Below are positions 1 through 9,966 of a stretch of DNA of 23,966 nt, piece after piece; position 1 is the first letter of the stretch; the number at the start of each line of letters is the position of its first letter. Position numbers and translations under genes: made by a program. The notes beneath the pieces are model-generated. The model did not search any database. It was not told the origin of the DNA and worked only from the letters and a program-made list of their open reading frames with translations. Source of the DNA: CAVBBU01 sp963593765 (GTDB taxonomy: Bacteria; Bacillota; Clostridia; Lachnospirales; Lachnospiraceae); the NCBI GenBank assembly GCA_963593765.1, contig CAVBBU010000021.1:1-23966 (forward strand), written 5' to 3'.

Positions 1-2320
1 TAATAGTACCATCACCGGTAGCTGTACCAGACAATGTTGTGCCATTGGCACTAATAGTTGAAGATGTAGGGAATCCGCTAAGCGCGCCAGATGTGCTTAT
101 ACTACAATTTTCGCTATTCGAAGACCCATAACTATAGCTTCTACTAGGTGTACAAGATGCCGTCTTGCCAGATGTTGTACCACTAGCTGTATAAGCTGTA
201 TAGTCTTCGTAATCTTGATATGCTGTAGCAGTAAAACTTACAGATTCGGATTTACTTGTAATAGTCTAATCTGGACCAATTGATACATGACAATCCTTCC
301 AGTCTCTACCAGAACTACCTGCTGTTACAGAATAACTCTTTTCGCCAGGATCTGTTGTACTAGATACTGTTATAGTACCAACCCAAGAACTACCACTACC
401 GCTTACAGATGCGGATTCTCCACCAATTGTAATATCAGGTTTCTCTGAACAGTTAACATTTACGGTATACTTATAAGTTATAGATGCAGGATCGTAGTAA
501 ACATTAATACTCTCACTACCACCATCATTGGTTGCAATATAGATTGTACCTGTATTGCTTGTACTAGATGCGCTAGCTGTAAGCGTACCACTGCTAATAG
601 AAGCCGTTACACCTGTAGGGCTAGACTTCACATAAGGAGTAAGAGTATCTGTACCGGTACTAGAAGATTGCTATGTAGCAGACGAACTATCTCTTGTAAT
701 AGTACCACTAGTGGTAGACCAATGATAACTTGTATAAGATCTAGTAGCCGTTACACTAGTTGAGAATGATAATCCATCATCCAAATTCCAACTAGAAGAG
801 CCTACAGAAATACTTACAGACCCATAAGTAGTAGCTGTTAAGCCACCGCTGATAGACCAGTTAACTGAGCTAGGTGCATTATCTGTACCCGTACCGCTCA
901 TAGTATATACACCTGTATAAGTACTACCGCTTCTAGTAGGAGTTACAGAATAACCATTAATGGTCATTGTAGGCTGACTACCAGCACCTGTAGCAACAAG
1001 AGTATAAGTGTGAGACCAAGCATTGTAGTCTTGAGTAACAGTATATGTTACAGAATTAGCGTGAGCATCAGCAACCGTAACTACACCAGTTCTACTTGTA
1101 GAACCACTATTAGCTGTACAGTTAATAGTAATGTTGTTACCATTAGCAGAAGCTGTAAGCCAAGACTGGCTGCTTGTAACAGTTAATGTAGGACTATATG
1201 ATGTACCATCTACTGTAGCCTTAACTGTACCAGTGAATGTAGCAGCAGAGATACCTGTAGTCTCAGTGATAGCTTTAGTACCATCAGACCATGTAAGATC
1301 ATATACAGGAGGTGTATAAGTTACGCTGATAGAAGCAGTCTTGCTACCTGCTGCAACAGTAATGGTAGAAGGAGCACAGTTTGTACTAGATGCGCTAGCT
1401 GTGAAGCTCATACCATTCTTGCTAATAGTAAATGAATCACCACTAGAAGTTGTATCTGTTACAGTATATGAAACACTAGGACTTTCAGTAACCTCGGTTG
1501 TGTTAAGAGTTGTAGTTACACTACTATCTCTAGCAATAGTACCAGAAGCTTTATCCCAAGCTGTAGTAGACTTATCCTGTTTGTAAGTAACAGTAAATGT
1601 CTTACTCAATCCATCTCTCAAATCCCAGCTAGTAGGACTAACAGAAAGCTGTTCATTACTATAGCTAACGTTTGTACCACCACCAATAATAGTAAATGGA
1701 ACAGTAGCTGGAGCCTCATCCTCTGTAGCTACGCGCATCATATACTCACCAACGTAGTCATCACCACTCTGTGTAAGAGTAATAGTCTCACCATTGATAG
1801 TAACAATAGGGGTACCTGTAGCGCCCTTAGCAATAAGCTTATATGTATACTTCAATGGAGCTATGTAAGCTTCCTGTACAATGGTAATGGTATCAGTCTT
1901 ACCAGTAGCATTAGTACCAGTGATATGACCTGTACGCTTATCTCCAGAGTTAGCATCAACTGTAATAGTAGCCTTATCATCCTTAACTGTTACATGAATC
2001 CAGCTAACATCAGATGTGGCGGTGTAATCAATTACATTGCCATCTATATCCAATGAAGTAGCTGTAGTTGTAGCAGTAAGACCATCTGCTGTAGGATTGT
2101 ACTGCTTATTAGCAAATGCAAACGCGCTCAGATCCGGCTTATCCTCTACTTCAAACTTATCAATGTACTCGTTATCCAAGTACCCTGATAAGTCCACAGT
2201 AATGTTCTTTCTATGACTCTCAGCAAGACTAATGGCTTCAGACTTAATGATACATTCATTGCTACCAACTGTCTATTCTCCGACAGCTTGGTAAGCTTGT
2301 TTCTTTGTTAATATTTCCAT
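1..2320 (-). CDS. BACON-repeat tail fibre or adhesin, C-terminus beyond the left edge
   Basis: The gene starts at ATG 2318-2320, which overlaps the TAA of the preceding gene (TAATG), and stays open to the window edge, giving about 773 residues. In-frame TAG codons at 2273, 671 and 266 are read through. Residues 1-55 resemble the N-terminus of the upstream gene (MEILTKKQAYQAVGE versus MELLTQKQVYNEVGA). Two BACON-type domains are visible, at about residues 77-152 (core DVSWIHVTV, ending TITIVQEAY) and about 362-434 (core SQSWLTASA, ending TYTVTQDYN). They alternate with Ser/Thr-rich Ig-like repeats that share motifs such as SWDLRDGLS/SWNLDDGLS and GTI(A/T)RDSS. BACON domains are known from Bacteroidetes surface proteins and crAssphage fibres and are thought to bind mucin or carbohydrate. 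I infer a fibre that contacts host glycans or mucus. There is no signal peptide or membrane segment. Confidence 0.88.
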
Positions 2321-3450
2321 TATGCTGATTTATTAGTTTCAATACTAAACATTCCACTATTAAAGTAGTAAGTAAATACTGCTGCTCTTGTATAGTTTTT
2401 CCAACTTGTACTGCAATACGCAGGAGCTTGGCTTCTAGCTGTCTATGTAACACCATTGATAGTAAATGTTTTATTGCTATCATTGTTGTTGCTAAACGAG
2501 AAGTCTCCAGTCTTATTGTATGCGGTATAGCTTAGAGATATATCATATCCTGCTGTATTAAACCAAGATGTATATAAATATACTTTACACGTAAGAAATC
2601 CGTTCTCATCGGTAAGAGCTTCTTTAATAGTCTTTCCGCTGATTGTAGAAGCGTCATCTCCGTTAGATACAACATACTTAGCTATGGAGTCAAAGTCAAC
2701 CAGCGCATGTTCTTCACCAGTTCCTGTGTTATCTCCACCCCAGCCTAATACATTTGCGCCGTTGAGGGATACTCTACTACCCCAACTATAACCAACGCTC
2801 TAATCTTGTACGCCAGGAATATAGCATTCTATTGTAGTTTTTTGATCTAAGTCTGTACCTTGTGACCAATAATAAGTAAAGTCTACAACATCGCCGTATA
2901 CGAGTTGCATACCATTCTTAACCTATACTAACGCTAACTCACAGGACTTCTCGGGATCCTCTGCGTTTACTACTTTAATCTTTTCTGTTATAAACGAACT
3001 ATTGTCGTTTGTAGTCTTAGCCCAAAAAGAATAACCATCAGTTGTCTTGGATGATTCGAAGTGTTGTGCAGATGAAGGAGATAATGTATAATCTACTTCC
3101 TCTTCACTATACTTTGTACCATTCAACAGGTATAAAGTCTTCAGAGCTCTTACGTATACAGGTTTAGAGTGATTCTAACCATATGTATCGGCAGCAAACA
3201 AGATCTGTACTTGGTCACTCCATGTTTCTTTATCGTAAGAGATCTGAATACTATACTCTGCAGTAGTCATATCTTCACAAGCAAACTCATCGATTATCTC
3301 TGTGTTACCATATGAAGATAAGTCTGTAGTTACTCTCTTTAGCTTCTAACTAGCAATGTTCTGAGCCTCGAACTTAGTAATTAATTCATTTGTACTTAAT
3401 GAAGTAGCTCCTACCTCATTATATACTTGTTTTTGTGTTAGAAGCTCCAT
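2320..3450 (-). CDS. Fibre-associated protein sharing its N-terminal module with the BACON protein
   Basis: With TAG read as Gln this is one 376-aa frame from ATG 3448-3450 to TAA 2320-2322. Five in-frame TAG codons (3346, 3175, 2923, 2800, 2443) would otherwise break it into pieces. The first 55 residues (MELLTQKQVYNEVGATSLST...) match the start of the next gene in register, suggesting a common docking domain. The remainder is beta-rich with many Thr, Ser and Tyr residues and no recognised enzymatic motif. It could be an adhesin or a fibre-tip component. The stop overlaps the next start by one base, so the two genes are probably translationally coupled. Function is inferred from context and from the shared module only. 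Confidence 0.82.
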
Positions 3451-3456
3451 AATAAA

Positions 3457-4260
3457 TTAATTTGAGATTTTAAAGAAATGTTCAGCATTTACATTGCTGA
3501 TACCAGTAGCAGGAGTCAATGTAGAACCGCTCTTAACCCAGTACCTATTAAGTACCTGCTCGATCTTATTCTCAATATCATCGCCACCAACAGCCTGATT
3601 GATGAGTTGATTAATACGAGCGTCGATATAGTTGTTTACATCCTGATTCTGCTTAATCAATGTGCTGAGATCACTAGCCGACCACTTACCATTAGTAAAC
3701 ACAAGAACGTCACCTTCCTTACCATCTGGGAGCAATGTTTCCAATGTAAGACCATCAACATTACCATTGATAGTTACGTTGTTGAGGGTTGTATTACCAT
3801 CAACACGGAGGTCACCTTCGTTCTTAATAAGATTATGAACAGTAAGAGTATTGCAGTCAAGCTGAAGTGCTTTGAATACACCCATTACATCGAGGTCGTT
3901 ACATACAAGCTTATGGTCTACTTCGATACCAATTGGGTTACCATGAGCAGTAAGCTTATCGTATACATCAAGAGTACCACGTACTTCCTGATTACCGTTT
4001 ACCTACTGGCTACCCTGTACCTCTTGTGAACCTTCTACTGTAGTATTACCCTCGAAGACTGTATTACCATGGAAGATAGCCTTATCGAACTCAGGGTTAG
4101 TCTTGAAATCCTCAACCTTGTTATCGATGTTCTTTACTACCTCTTCCAAGTTAGCTTTGTTCTTCTCACTCCAGATCTGGCTAGCATCAGCAACAACACC
4201 TTCTGTAGATACATTGACAAGCTTGCCATATATTTCAATATCTTCGTTTGTTGCGTTCAT
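3457..4260 (-). CDS. Trimeric fibre-shaft-like protein with short beta-repeats
   Basis: The frame gives 267 aa from ATG 4258-4260 to TAA 3457-3459. A single TAG at 4003-4005 falls inside a repetitive segment, GSQ-TAG-VNGNQEVRG, where glutamine fits the surrounding pattern. Residues about 65-105 consist of short G/N/V/T repeats (NTVFEGNTTVEGSQEV and so on), and a second set follows near residues 150-175 (GDLRVDGNTTLNNVTINGNV). This is typical of beta-helical phage fibre shafts. The C-terminal third (IKQNQDVNNYIDARINQLINQ) looks alpha-helical or coiled-coil and ends in a short beta tip. The start lies two bases after the upstream stop. I infer a trimeric head or tail fibre component; the receptor is unknown. 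Confidence 0.83.
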
Positions 4261-4262
4261 AA

Positions 4263-5648
4263 TTAATTAGCTTTAAGTTTAACATAAATAGTTGCGCCAC
4301 CCTTAGTCTTGTTAGCCTTCATTGGGTTAGGACAGCAATAGTAGTATCTACTATCATTCATCTTCTGCTGAGGCTTTGTAAGAGGAATATATGTAGCAGC
4401 ATTTACATTACCAATACCAGATGTGTTAATGTTAGCAGCGTAAGCAATAGGCTGACGTGTAACAATCCACAAGTATTGACCATCTGTATCGTTGTCTACA
4501 GTTGTAGGGTTTGTAAGATCCTCTGTGCGTGTAAGCAATGCAAGGTTTACATTCTCTACACCAACTGATGTATAAGACTCCTGATCCTCGTTCTCAAATG
4601 TCTGATCACTACGATCAAAGCCGTACTTATAATCATCCTCCATATTTTTAGGGAATGGACGTACAGGCAAGTAACCAATATAATCGTAGTCACCACCAAC
4701 TACAGTTACATTAAAGCCTGCGCTAACTTCATTATTCTTAGCTGCAACAGTAACATATGTTGATACTGTTTCATCCTGATCTAGAGCCTTAATAAGACCT
4801 GTATGCTCATCAATAGCAATAACACCTGATCTAGCAGCGTGGAAGTCTAACAGTTCGTATGGCCAGTTATCTGGGTCATACTCTAGAACAGAACCGTTCT
4901 CAAGCTCTACTTCAATTGTATAGAAGTGATCTTTAGCATCCATCTCACCAAGTCTCAATGATGTGTTACCATACATATAGAGATCATGTGTCTTAACCTT
5001 GATTGACAAAATATTCTTATTAAGCATATCATCCTTATCTACATCCAATGTAATATCACCGCTTGCACCTGTGTTATCATCTACAAGCTGGAGTACATCA
5101 CCGTAGTCCATAGTATAAGTATGAAGATCTGTGCGACCCCAACCTGGCTCATACATTACTGCAACAACTACGAGTTTGTAGATACCACAGAACATCTGAT
5201 CCTTTGCAGGGAAGTAGCACTGAATTGAATTAGCTTTTGGCAAAACTCTTGAGTATGCCAAGTATGAGAAGTCATCATCAATACCACAGTGAACTGGATC
5301 GAATGGCTGATGATAACGTGGTGGCAGAGGTCCTTGACCCATACAAGGATCGCCACATCCATGCTGATCAATCATGCAGAAATGATTATGTGAATGACAA
5401 CATGCACGACAATCGTGGTGATGGTGGCATGGATCCACATGATACATTGGGTGACCGCATGAATTAATTCTGTATGGATTGCCAACAAAATGAGGACCAC
5501 AGAGGTCGTGCTTTGATGGGAAGTAATCAACAACTGATGTGTTGATCAAATAGCATCTAAGCTGTTTAATGTTGGCTTGATCGTACGTACGTGGACCACG
5601 AAGCGTCAGATTAAGTCTGATGTCGTTTCCAATTCTAATTCTTTGCAT
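4263..5648 (-). CDS. Fibre/baseplate-type structural protein with a His/Cys-rich insertion and an Ig-like domain
   Basis: This 461-aa protein contains no TAG codon. The N-terminus (MQRIRIGNDIRLNLTLRG) resembles the start of a common Bacteroides-phage fibre or baseplate family. That domain appears to be interrupted by a segment at residues 50-121 with ten Cys and about fourteen His, including CHHHHDC and CCHSHNHFC, and then resumes (residues about 125-190, NSIQCYFPAKDQMFCGIY). Residues about 260-320 look like a BIG2-type Ig fold (SGVIAIDEHTGLIKALD ... YVTVAA). The His/Cys density suggests metal coordination or disulphide stabilisation, which is inference. The gene follows a strong terminator hairpin, so it may begin a separately transcribed fibre unit. 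Its stop is two bases from the next ATG. Confidence 0.85.
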   Translation of the reverse strand: MQRIRIGNDIRLNLTLRGPRTYDQANIKQLRCYLINTSVVDYFPSKHDLCGPHFVGNPYRINSCGHPMYHVDPCHHHHDCRACCHSHNHFCMIDQHGCGDPCMGQGPLPPRYHQPFDPVHCGIDDDFSYLAYSRVLPKANSIQCYFPAKDQMFCGIYKLVVVAVMYEPGWGRTDLHTYTMDYGDVLQLVDDNTGASGDITLDVDKDDMLNKNILSIKVKTHDLYMYGNTSLRLGEMDAKDHFYTIEVELENGSVLEYDPDNWPYELLDFHAARSGVIAIDEHTGLIKALDQDETVSTYVTVAAKNNEVSAGFNVTVVGGDYDYIGYLPVRPFPKNMEDDYKYGFDRSDQTFENEDQESYTSVGVENVNLALLTRTEDLTNPTTVDNDTDGQYLWIVTRQPIAYAANINTSGIGNVNAATYIPLTKPQQKMNDSRYYYCCPNPMKANKTKGGATIYVKLKAN

Positions 5649-5657
5649 ATTAATATG

Positions 5658-5702
5658 TTTAAAAACAGAAATGCCGAGATAGGGTAATCCCCCTACCCCG
5701 GC
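5658..5702 (-). terminator. Rho-independent-type terminator hairpin
   Basis: Read on the minus strand, GCCGGGGTAGGG pairs with CCCTATCTCGGC (5673-5702). The stem is 12 bp with two G-U pairs and a GGATTA loop. It is followed by TTTCTGTTTTT. It sits in the 73-nt gap between the 375-aa gene and the His/Cys-rich gene. The T-rich tract follows only in the minus-strand direction, which matches the gene orientation. Confidence 0.8.
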
Positions 5703-5721
5703 AATCCTATGTCTCAGTTAA

Positions 5722-6849
5722 TTAAAACTTAGTTGGGTCATAAGCACCCTTATTGCTAATTGCGTTAGCAATATTCTGACGGTTAGCGATCATAGTATTC
5801 AACTTAGCTACGAGGCCGTCTGCAATATTATCAGAACCCATAGCCTCGCCATTGTTAGAAGCGTAGATCTCAACAGTCTGCTTTGTCTTTCTCCACAAGT
5901 CGTCAGCTGTACGATATGTGTTCTCGAATTCCAAAGTGATACCATCGTAATGGTTATCAATGTTAGCTACACGAGCTGGCTGTGGATCATACCAGCAGCA
6001 GCGATGAAGTACACCTGTGTAGTCAAGTGCTGCACGCTCGCGATCGCGTACATTCTTACCAGAAGCTGGGTAGTTAATACCAAGCTGCTTGCTGAATACT
6101 ACACCGAGGTCATACTTATTGTTTGATGCCCAACCTGGAGCAGCAGGATTCATCCAATAAATGTTAGCATCGAAGCGACCCTTCATTGCTACATTCTCTG
6201 TATTCTCAGCATTGTCATCATCGTATGGCATAGCCTCCAATGTAAGAACCTCACCTTCAGCCTTTACATATACACGCTGACGGCGTGGAGCCTTAGCGAT
6301 ATCCTTAGCCAAACCAGCAACGATAGCTGCAGCATCATCACCTGGCTTAGTTGTATAGCTGTAAGATTCAGTCCACTTACGATAGCGGCAAGGAACATCC
6401 TTGAAAGTCAAACGAAGTACAATAGGGCAACCGCCTGTTGCAAGGAGATCCATTACCTCACCATCGATGTGTGAGAAATCAATCTTGATAGTATCCTCTG
6501 TATCTTCAACATAATCCAACTTAGATACTGACTTGATGTCAGCTGCGTTGATAATGTTAGACCACTTAACAACAGGAACGAAAATGTTAGTACCTGTAGC
6601 CTTGTCAGCCTTTACAATATGATCTGATGTAATAACACCAATCTTGAAACGATCAGCCTCGGCGTCAAATGTAAAGATGTCATCCAATTCTGAACCGTCC
6701 TGCTTAGCTGGATCGCAGTTCATGAATACGAACTTACCAACCAACTTCTTAAGATCTTCCTTCTTTGCTGAACCCTTCAACTCTTCTGCTGTAGCGAGGG
6801 TCTCACCGTTCTTATTAGAGATAAGAACTGTATTTACGTATGTAATCAT
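5722..6849 (-). CDS. Conserved crAss-like virion protein (375 aa), role unassigned
   Basis: The 375-aa frame runs from ATG 6847-6849 to TAA 5722-5724 with no TAG codon. It starts MITYVNTVLISNKNGE, is mixed alpha/beta and soluble, and has no membrane segment. It has a cysteine pair in HRCCWYDPQ but no catalytic motif I can name. It stands alone between an 81-nt AT-rich gap upstream and a strong terminator downstream. Avoidance of TAG is shared with the major capsid protein and could reflect high expression. I infer a structural protein such as a tail hub or another abundant virion component, but cannot assign the role from sequence. Confidence 0.85.
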   Translation of the reverse strand: MITYVNTVLISNKNGETLATAEELKGSAKKEDLKKLVGKFVFMNCDPAKQDGSELDDIFTFDAEADRFKIGVITSDHIVKADKATGTNIFVPVVKWSNIINAADIKSVSKLDYVEDTEDTIKIDFSHIDGEVMDLLATGGCPIVLRLTFKDVPCRYRKWTESYSYTTKPGDDAAAIVAGLAKDIAKAPRRQRVYVKAEGEVLTLEAMPYDDDNAENTENVAMKGRFDANIYWMNPAAPGWASNNKYDLGVVFSKQLGINYPASGKNVRDRERAALDYTGVLHRCCWYDPQPARVANIDNHYDGITLEFENTYRTADDLWRKTKQTVEIYASNNGEAMGSDNIADGLVAKLNTMIANRQNIANAISNKGAYDPTKF

Positions 6850-6930
6850 AATATATTATATAATTTCTTCTACTCACCCTACAAAATTTAATACTAGACC
6901 TAACTAGCTGGGCTTTCCGCGTTAAAATTA

Positions 6931-7626
6931 TTATTCTTGAGTACTTACCTCCTCAGTAATTGTCTTATAGCGCTCGTCCTTCTTATTCTCAAGGAACATC
7001 TGAGCTGCTATCTTAATTATCTCAGGCATAATAGTATCATCGAAATCCGTGTACTCTTCAAACGGATGTTCGAGAGTAAGTTCTTCAGGCTTGCGCAAAT
7101 AACCTAGAACATACTTATATATCTTGTACTGTTTATCTGTCAACAGATTACAGCCATTACTTGTCCTAACCCTTAATGGTCGAGCTCTATGGTATCTATA
7201 ATGAAAATCTGTCAAGCTGTTTGTAACCCTATACATAAAACTATCCTGTGTACATTCAAACATACAAGTATTCATTTTATGATCCCCATTGTTATCTGAT
7301 ATAACCACATCTTCATTGAGTGAAAAGAGGAAGTCTTCAGGGTATACAATATTGTATGAATCATATGATGGTTCTAAGGAGTTCTTGCGCATATCCTTAC
7401 CAATGTAGTTCTTAGTTACGTAGAGCTTGATTAGATCGTGTCTACGCTTCTCGTTCTACTCATATGATGCTTCATGTACAGTATCGCCATTAAAGCGCAC
7501 CTTAATGAATTTAACAATTGCCTAGTTGAGCCAGAACAAAGAGTCATCGGTCGATGGTTTGTCTACGATGTTATCTATCAAATTAATCTCTCGTTCAAAG
7601 GCTGCTAGTATATCTACCTTTCTCAT
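6931..7626 (-). CDS. Small structural protein (231 aa), connector or tail candidate
   Basis: The frame is 231 aa from ATG 7624-7626 to TAA 6931-6933, with two in-frame TAG codons in the N-terminal third. The start ATG overlaps the upstream TGA (ATGA), which fixes the start and implies coupling. The N-terminus is MRKVDILAAFEREINLIDN. The rest is a mixed fold with many charged residues and no enzymatic motif seen. It is the last of four consecutive 230-255-aa genes following the capsid gene. In the crAss-like virion that region encodes collar or ring and tail proteins, so such a role is plausible but unproven. It is followed by an 81-nt AT-rich gap. Confidence 0.82.
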
Positions 7627-8390
7627 TGCTCAGCCTCCTATTCTTTAGGTTGGGACTATCTTTGATTACCTCCACTAAGTTTAGCCTTATACTAGGTTAT
7701 GTACATATCAACTGCGCCTGATACAAGTTCTTCAAAACAACTGTATGGGAGCTCGCAGTAACTGTGTACAGCACCGTCTGAAGTATCCAAATCATCATAC
7801 TTCATAACATTGAATGCGTAAGGCATACAGTAGTAAACTAGATCTAGTTCTAGTATATTCGTATATACATCATGAATAACCTTAATGTATGCGCTATTCA
7901 CAGATGTGCTCTCCAATACAACTAAAGGATTTCGTATAATGCACTTCTAGTTGTAGAAGGTTTGAATAACACTACCAACCTCCTCCTGTTTGATCGTGGA
8001 GTTCGGTGTAATCACGCTAGTATTTAAAACTTTGTTGGATTTGTAATTCTTATCAATAACACTATTGGATCTAATATACATTGCGTAATCCTTAGGGAGA
8101 TCAAATACAACTGTAGATTCATCAGAGTCTATGTTCTACTTATCTGGGAAAAGCAATGTATGTCTAACCAAATCCTTTAAAGTGTCTTGTATTTTTTTAG
8201 CCTACCTAGTACCACGTTCTACTTGACCTTCCGCAATATACAACGTCTTTACGTACTAGCTTTGATACTCGCTTAGTATCGAATATATTGTATCGGTATC
8301 TAGTTTAAGGGTAGTAGCAAACAAAGGATTAACCTCTATTATCCTACGCTCAAACTCGATCCCTAATTTCCTTGTTTGGTCTTGTGTCAT
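7623..8390 (-). CDS. Small structural protein (255 aa), ring/connector candidate, TAG-rich
   Basis: The reconstructed frame is 255 aa from ATG 8388-8390 to TGA 7623-7625. Seven TAG codons are read through (8256, 8202, 8136, 7947, 7692, 7656, 7638), so under the standard code the gene is invisible. Both ends overlap neighbours by ATGA. The N-terminus MTQDQTRKLGIEFERRIIEVNP is helical. A middle segment (DLPKDYAMYIRSNSVI) and a beta-rich C-terminal half (LELDLVYYCMPYAFNVMKYDD) follow. The Gln/Lys-rich tail carries three of the TAG codons. The layout parallels the gene upstream (helical start, beta core), which suggests two related ring-type proteins stacked on the portal. This is inference without a structural comparison. 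Confidence 0.82.
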
Positions 8391-9118
8391 GATTCAAGTG
8401 ATCTAGTGTTAGCTTTAGTAGTTAGTCTACTAGATTCGACAATCTCAGTAGACAATATAATAGCTAAGTTAATTAGTTCCTCAGCCATAGTATCTGAGAG
8501 TTCAAACTTAGTCTAACCAAAGTCATAGTCAACTTTAGATGTACCATTACCTACAGCAAATTTCTTAGGTTTACTTATATATTTTACGATCAGGGTCATA
8601 TCCCCTTTATTTTTCTGTACATCATATTGATCAACTAATACATGCACCTCGTTACCTTCTAAGAAGCACACTGGGTTATTAACCCAAGGCATATTAGAAT
8701 TTGTCGCCATATATGGTCTAGCTTCCTCATGAGAAGCAAGCTGCACATACATTGTAACGTGTTCAGAATAATCTGCTGATGTATTATGTTTGTTCAATTT
8801 GATCGTACTATCAATGTAGTATAGGTAATCGTCACATATAATATTGTATATGTACTCGTTAGATACTAGGCTTGATTGAGCTCCCGTAATAGGACCATAT
8901 GATTTAATCAAAGGTCTAAGATCCTCAATTGCTTTAATATCGCCTTCAAACGTAGCCTTTCTAAGATTATTACCTGTTAATTTTTGAGCTATTAAAGCTA
9001 GGTACGCTTTGTCTAATATTGTAGCAACTTCGTATCTCGTTAGCGACGGATATGACGAAGTAATGTTAGCCTTGTCATATTCAATCATAAACTTAGTATA
9101 AATATCACTATGCGTCAT
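8387..9118 (-). CDS. Small structural protein (243 aa), ring/connector candidate
   Basis: The frame runs from ATG 9116-9118 to TGA 8387-8389 (243 aa) with one TAG at 8513-8515, after which a clearly helical C-terminus continues (TKFELSDTMAEELINLA). Residues 1-60 are helical (MTHSDIYTKFMIEYDKANIT), followed by a beta-rich middle with substrate-like loops (YDVQKNKGDMTLIVKYISKPKKFAV). No enzyme motif is present. Small proteins of this architecture in crAss-like genomes commonly form the ring stack between portal and tail, so I propose that role with moderate confidence. The TGA overlaps the next ATG, and the upstream stop is 15 nt away. Confidence 0.83.
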
Positions 9119-9133
9119 ACGTCGTATTCGTTA

Positions 9134-9886
9134 TTACTTACTTTCGATCTGATTGATAATTGAAAGCTTTAGGTCTTGGTTCTTCTTAGCATCAAGATAA
9201 GCAATACAATCTGTAAGAGAATCAGCAAGCATCTCTGTACCATAATAGTACTGTGTACGATCCTTGCGAATGATACCCTTAGCAATAGCCTCTTCAATCA
9301 AGAACTCAGTTTCCTTAGTCTTATTGTTAACCCACTTGTTAAAGAAGTTCTGTGGCTGCTTATCAACCAATGAGAACAATGTGGACTCTACAAGCTCATT
9401 AGACAATGTATCAGACTTAACTCCGAACAATCTAAGACACTTACGCATCTCTTCCAATGAAAGCTTACCAAATGCAATAATAGCATCTCTACGCAACTTG
9501 TTAATCTTATTCTTCTCAATAGCTTCAGCCTGACGGTTAATCAACAAGTAATCCTTGCCAGCATTAAGCTTATCAAGTGATGTAGCTACTCTCTTATGCC
9601 CCTCAAGGAACTTAATGATCATAGACTGACGTGGGAACTGATCGTCCAAGATAAGGCTTCTAGCACCTACCTTTACGCAGAAAGTATCCCAGTATGGAGA
9701 AGTCTTAGCTAAAGTACCTTCTGCCAAACCTAACTCTTTTTCGTATTTCTTTTCATCCTCAGGTGTTAAACCTGTGTAAATCGACCCAGATCTAGTAAGA
9801 TATGGAGCAATGTAATCAAAGCACTGCTTGTACTTCAACAAACCAGCCCAGGGATTTTTCTTTCTAATTTTTAACTCAACTACCAT
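9134..9886 (-). CDS. Conserved structural protein (250 aa) directly downstream of the capsid gene
   Basis: The 250-aa frame goes from ATG 9884-9886 to TAA 9134-9136 and has no TAG codon. It starts MVVELKIRKKNPWAGLLKYKQ, is strongly helical and basic in the middle (IEKNKINKLRRDAIIAFGKL), and ends KLSIINQIESK. I see no catalytic or membrane features. It lies immediately after MCP exon 2, separated by an 80-nt spacer containing an inverted repeat. The position fits a head-completion, auxiliary capsid or head-tail joining role, but nothing in the sequence decides between these. No SD motif precedes the start; the upstream sequence is AT-rich (TTGAAAAATT). Confidence 0.84.
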   Translation of the reverse strand: MVVELKIRKKNPWAGLLKYKQCFDYIAPYLTRSGSIYTGLTPEDEKKYEKELGLAEGTLAKTSPYWDTFCVKVGARSLILDDQFPRQSMIIKFLEGHKRVATSLDKLNAGKDYLLINRQAEAIEKNKINKLRRDAIIAFGKLSLEEMRKCLRLFGVKSDTLSNELVESTLFSLVDKQPQNFFNKWVNNKTKETEFLIEEAIAKGIIRKDRTQYYYGTEMLADSLTDCIAYLDAKKNQDLKLSIINQIESK

Positions 9887-9906
9887 AATTTTTCAATTAG
9901 TTGTTG

Positions 9907-9949
9907 CAATGCCAAGCACACGCCCAATTAAGGGCGTGGTTGAACATTG
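9907..9949 (-). repeat. Inverted repeat downstream of the capsid gene
   Basis: CACGCCC and GGGCGTG (9919-9938) form a perfect 7-bp stem around an AATTAA loop. CAATG and CATTG (9907-9911 and 9945-9949) extend it imperfectly. It lies between MCP and the next gene. On the minus strand it is not followed by a clear T-run, so it may be a weak terminator, a processing site or an mRNA-stabilising hairpin. Confidence 0.5.
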
Positions 9950-9966
9950 TAAATCTATAATTTTAA

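Noticed and set aside
3478..4029. Plus-strand open frames, for example 3478-4029, 10081-10485 and 11671-12165
   Set aside because: They lie antisense to well-supported genes, have low-complexity or atypical composition, and match no family.
6850..6875. TATAAT-like box before the 375-aa gene as a promoter
   Set aside because: It lies within about ten bases of the ATG, leaving no room for a leader, and AT-rich sequence precedes most starts here.
9907..9949. Inverted repeat as a definite terminator
   Set aside because: It lacks a T-run on the minus strand; kept only as a repeat.
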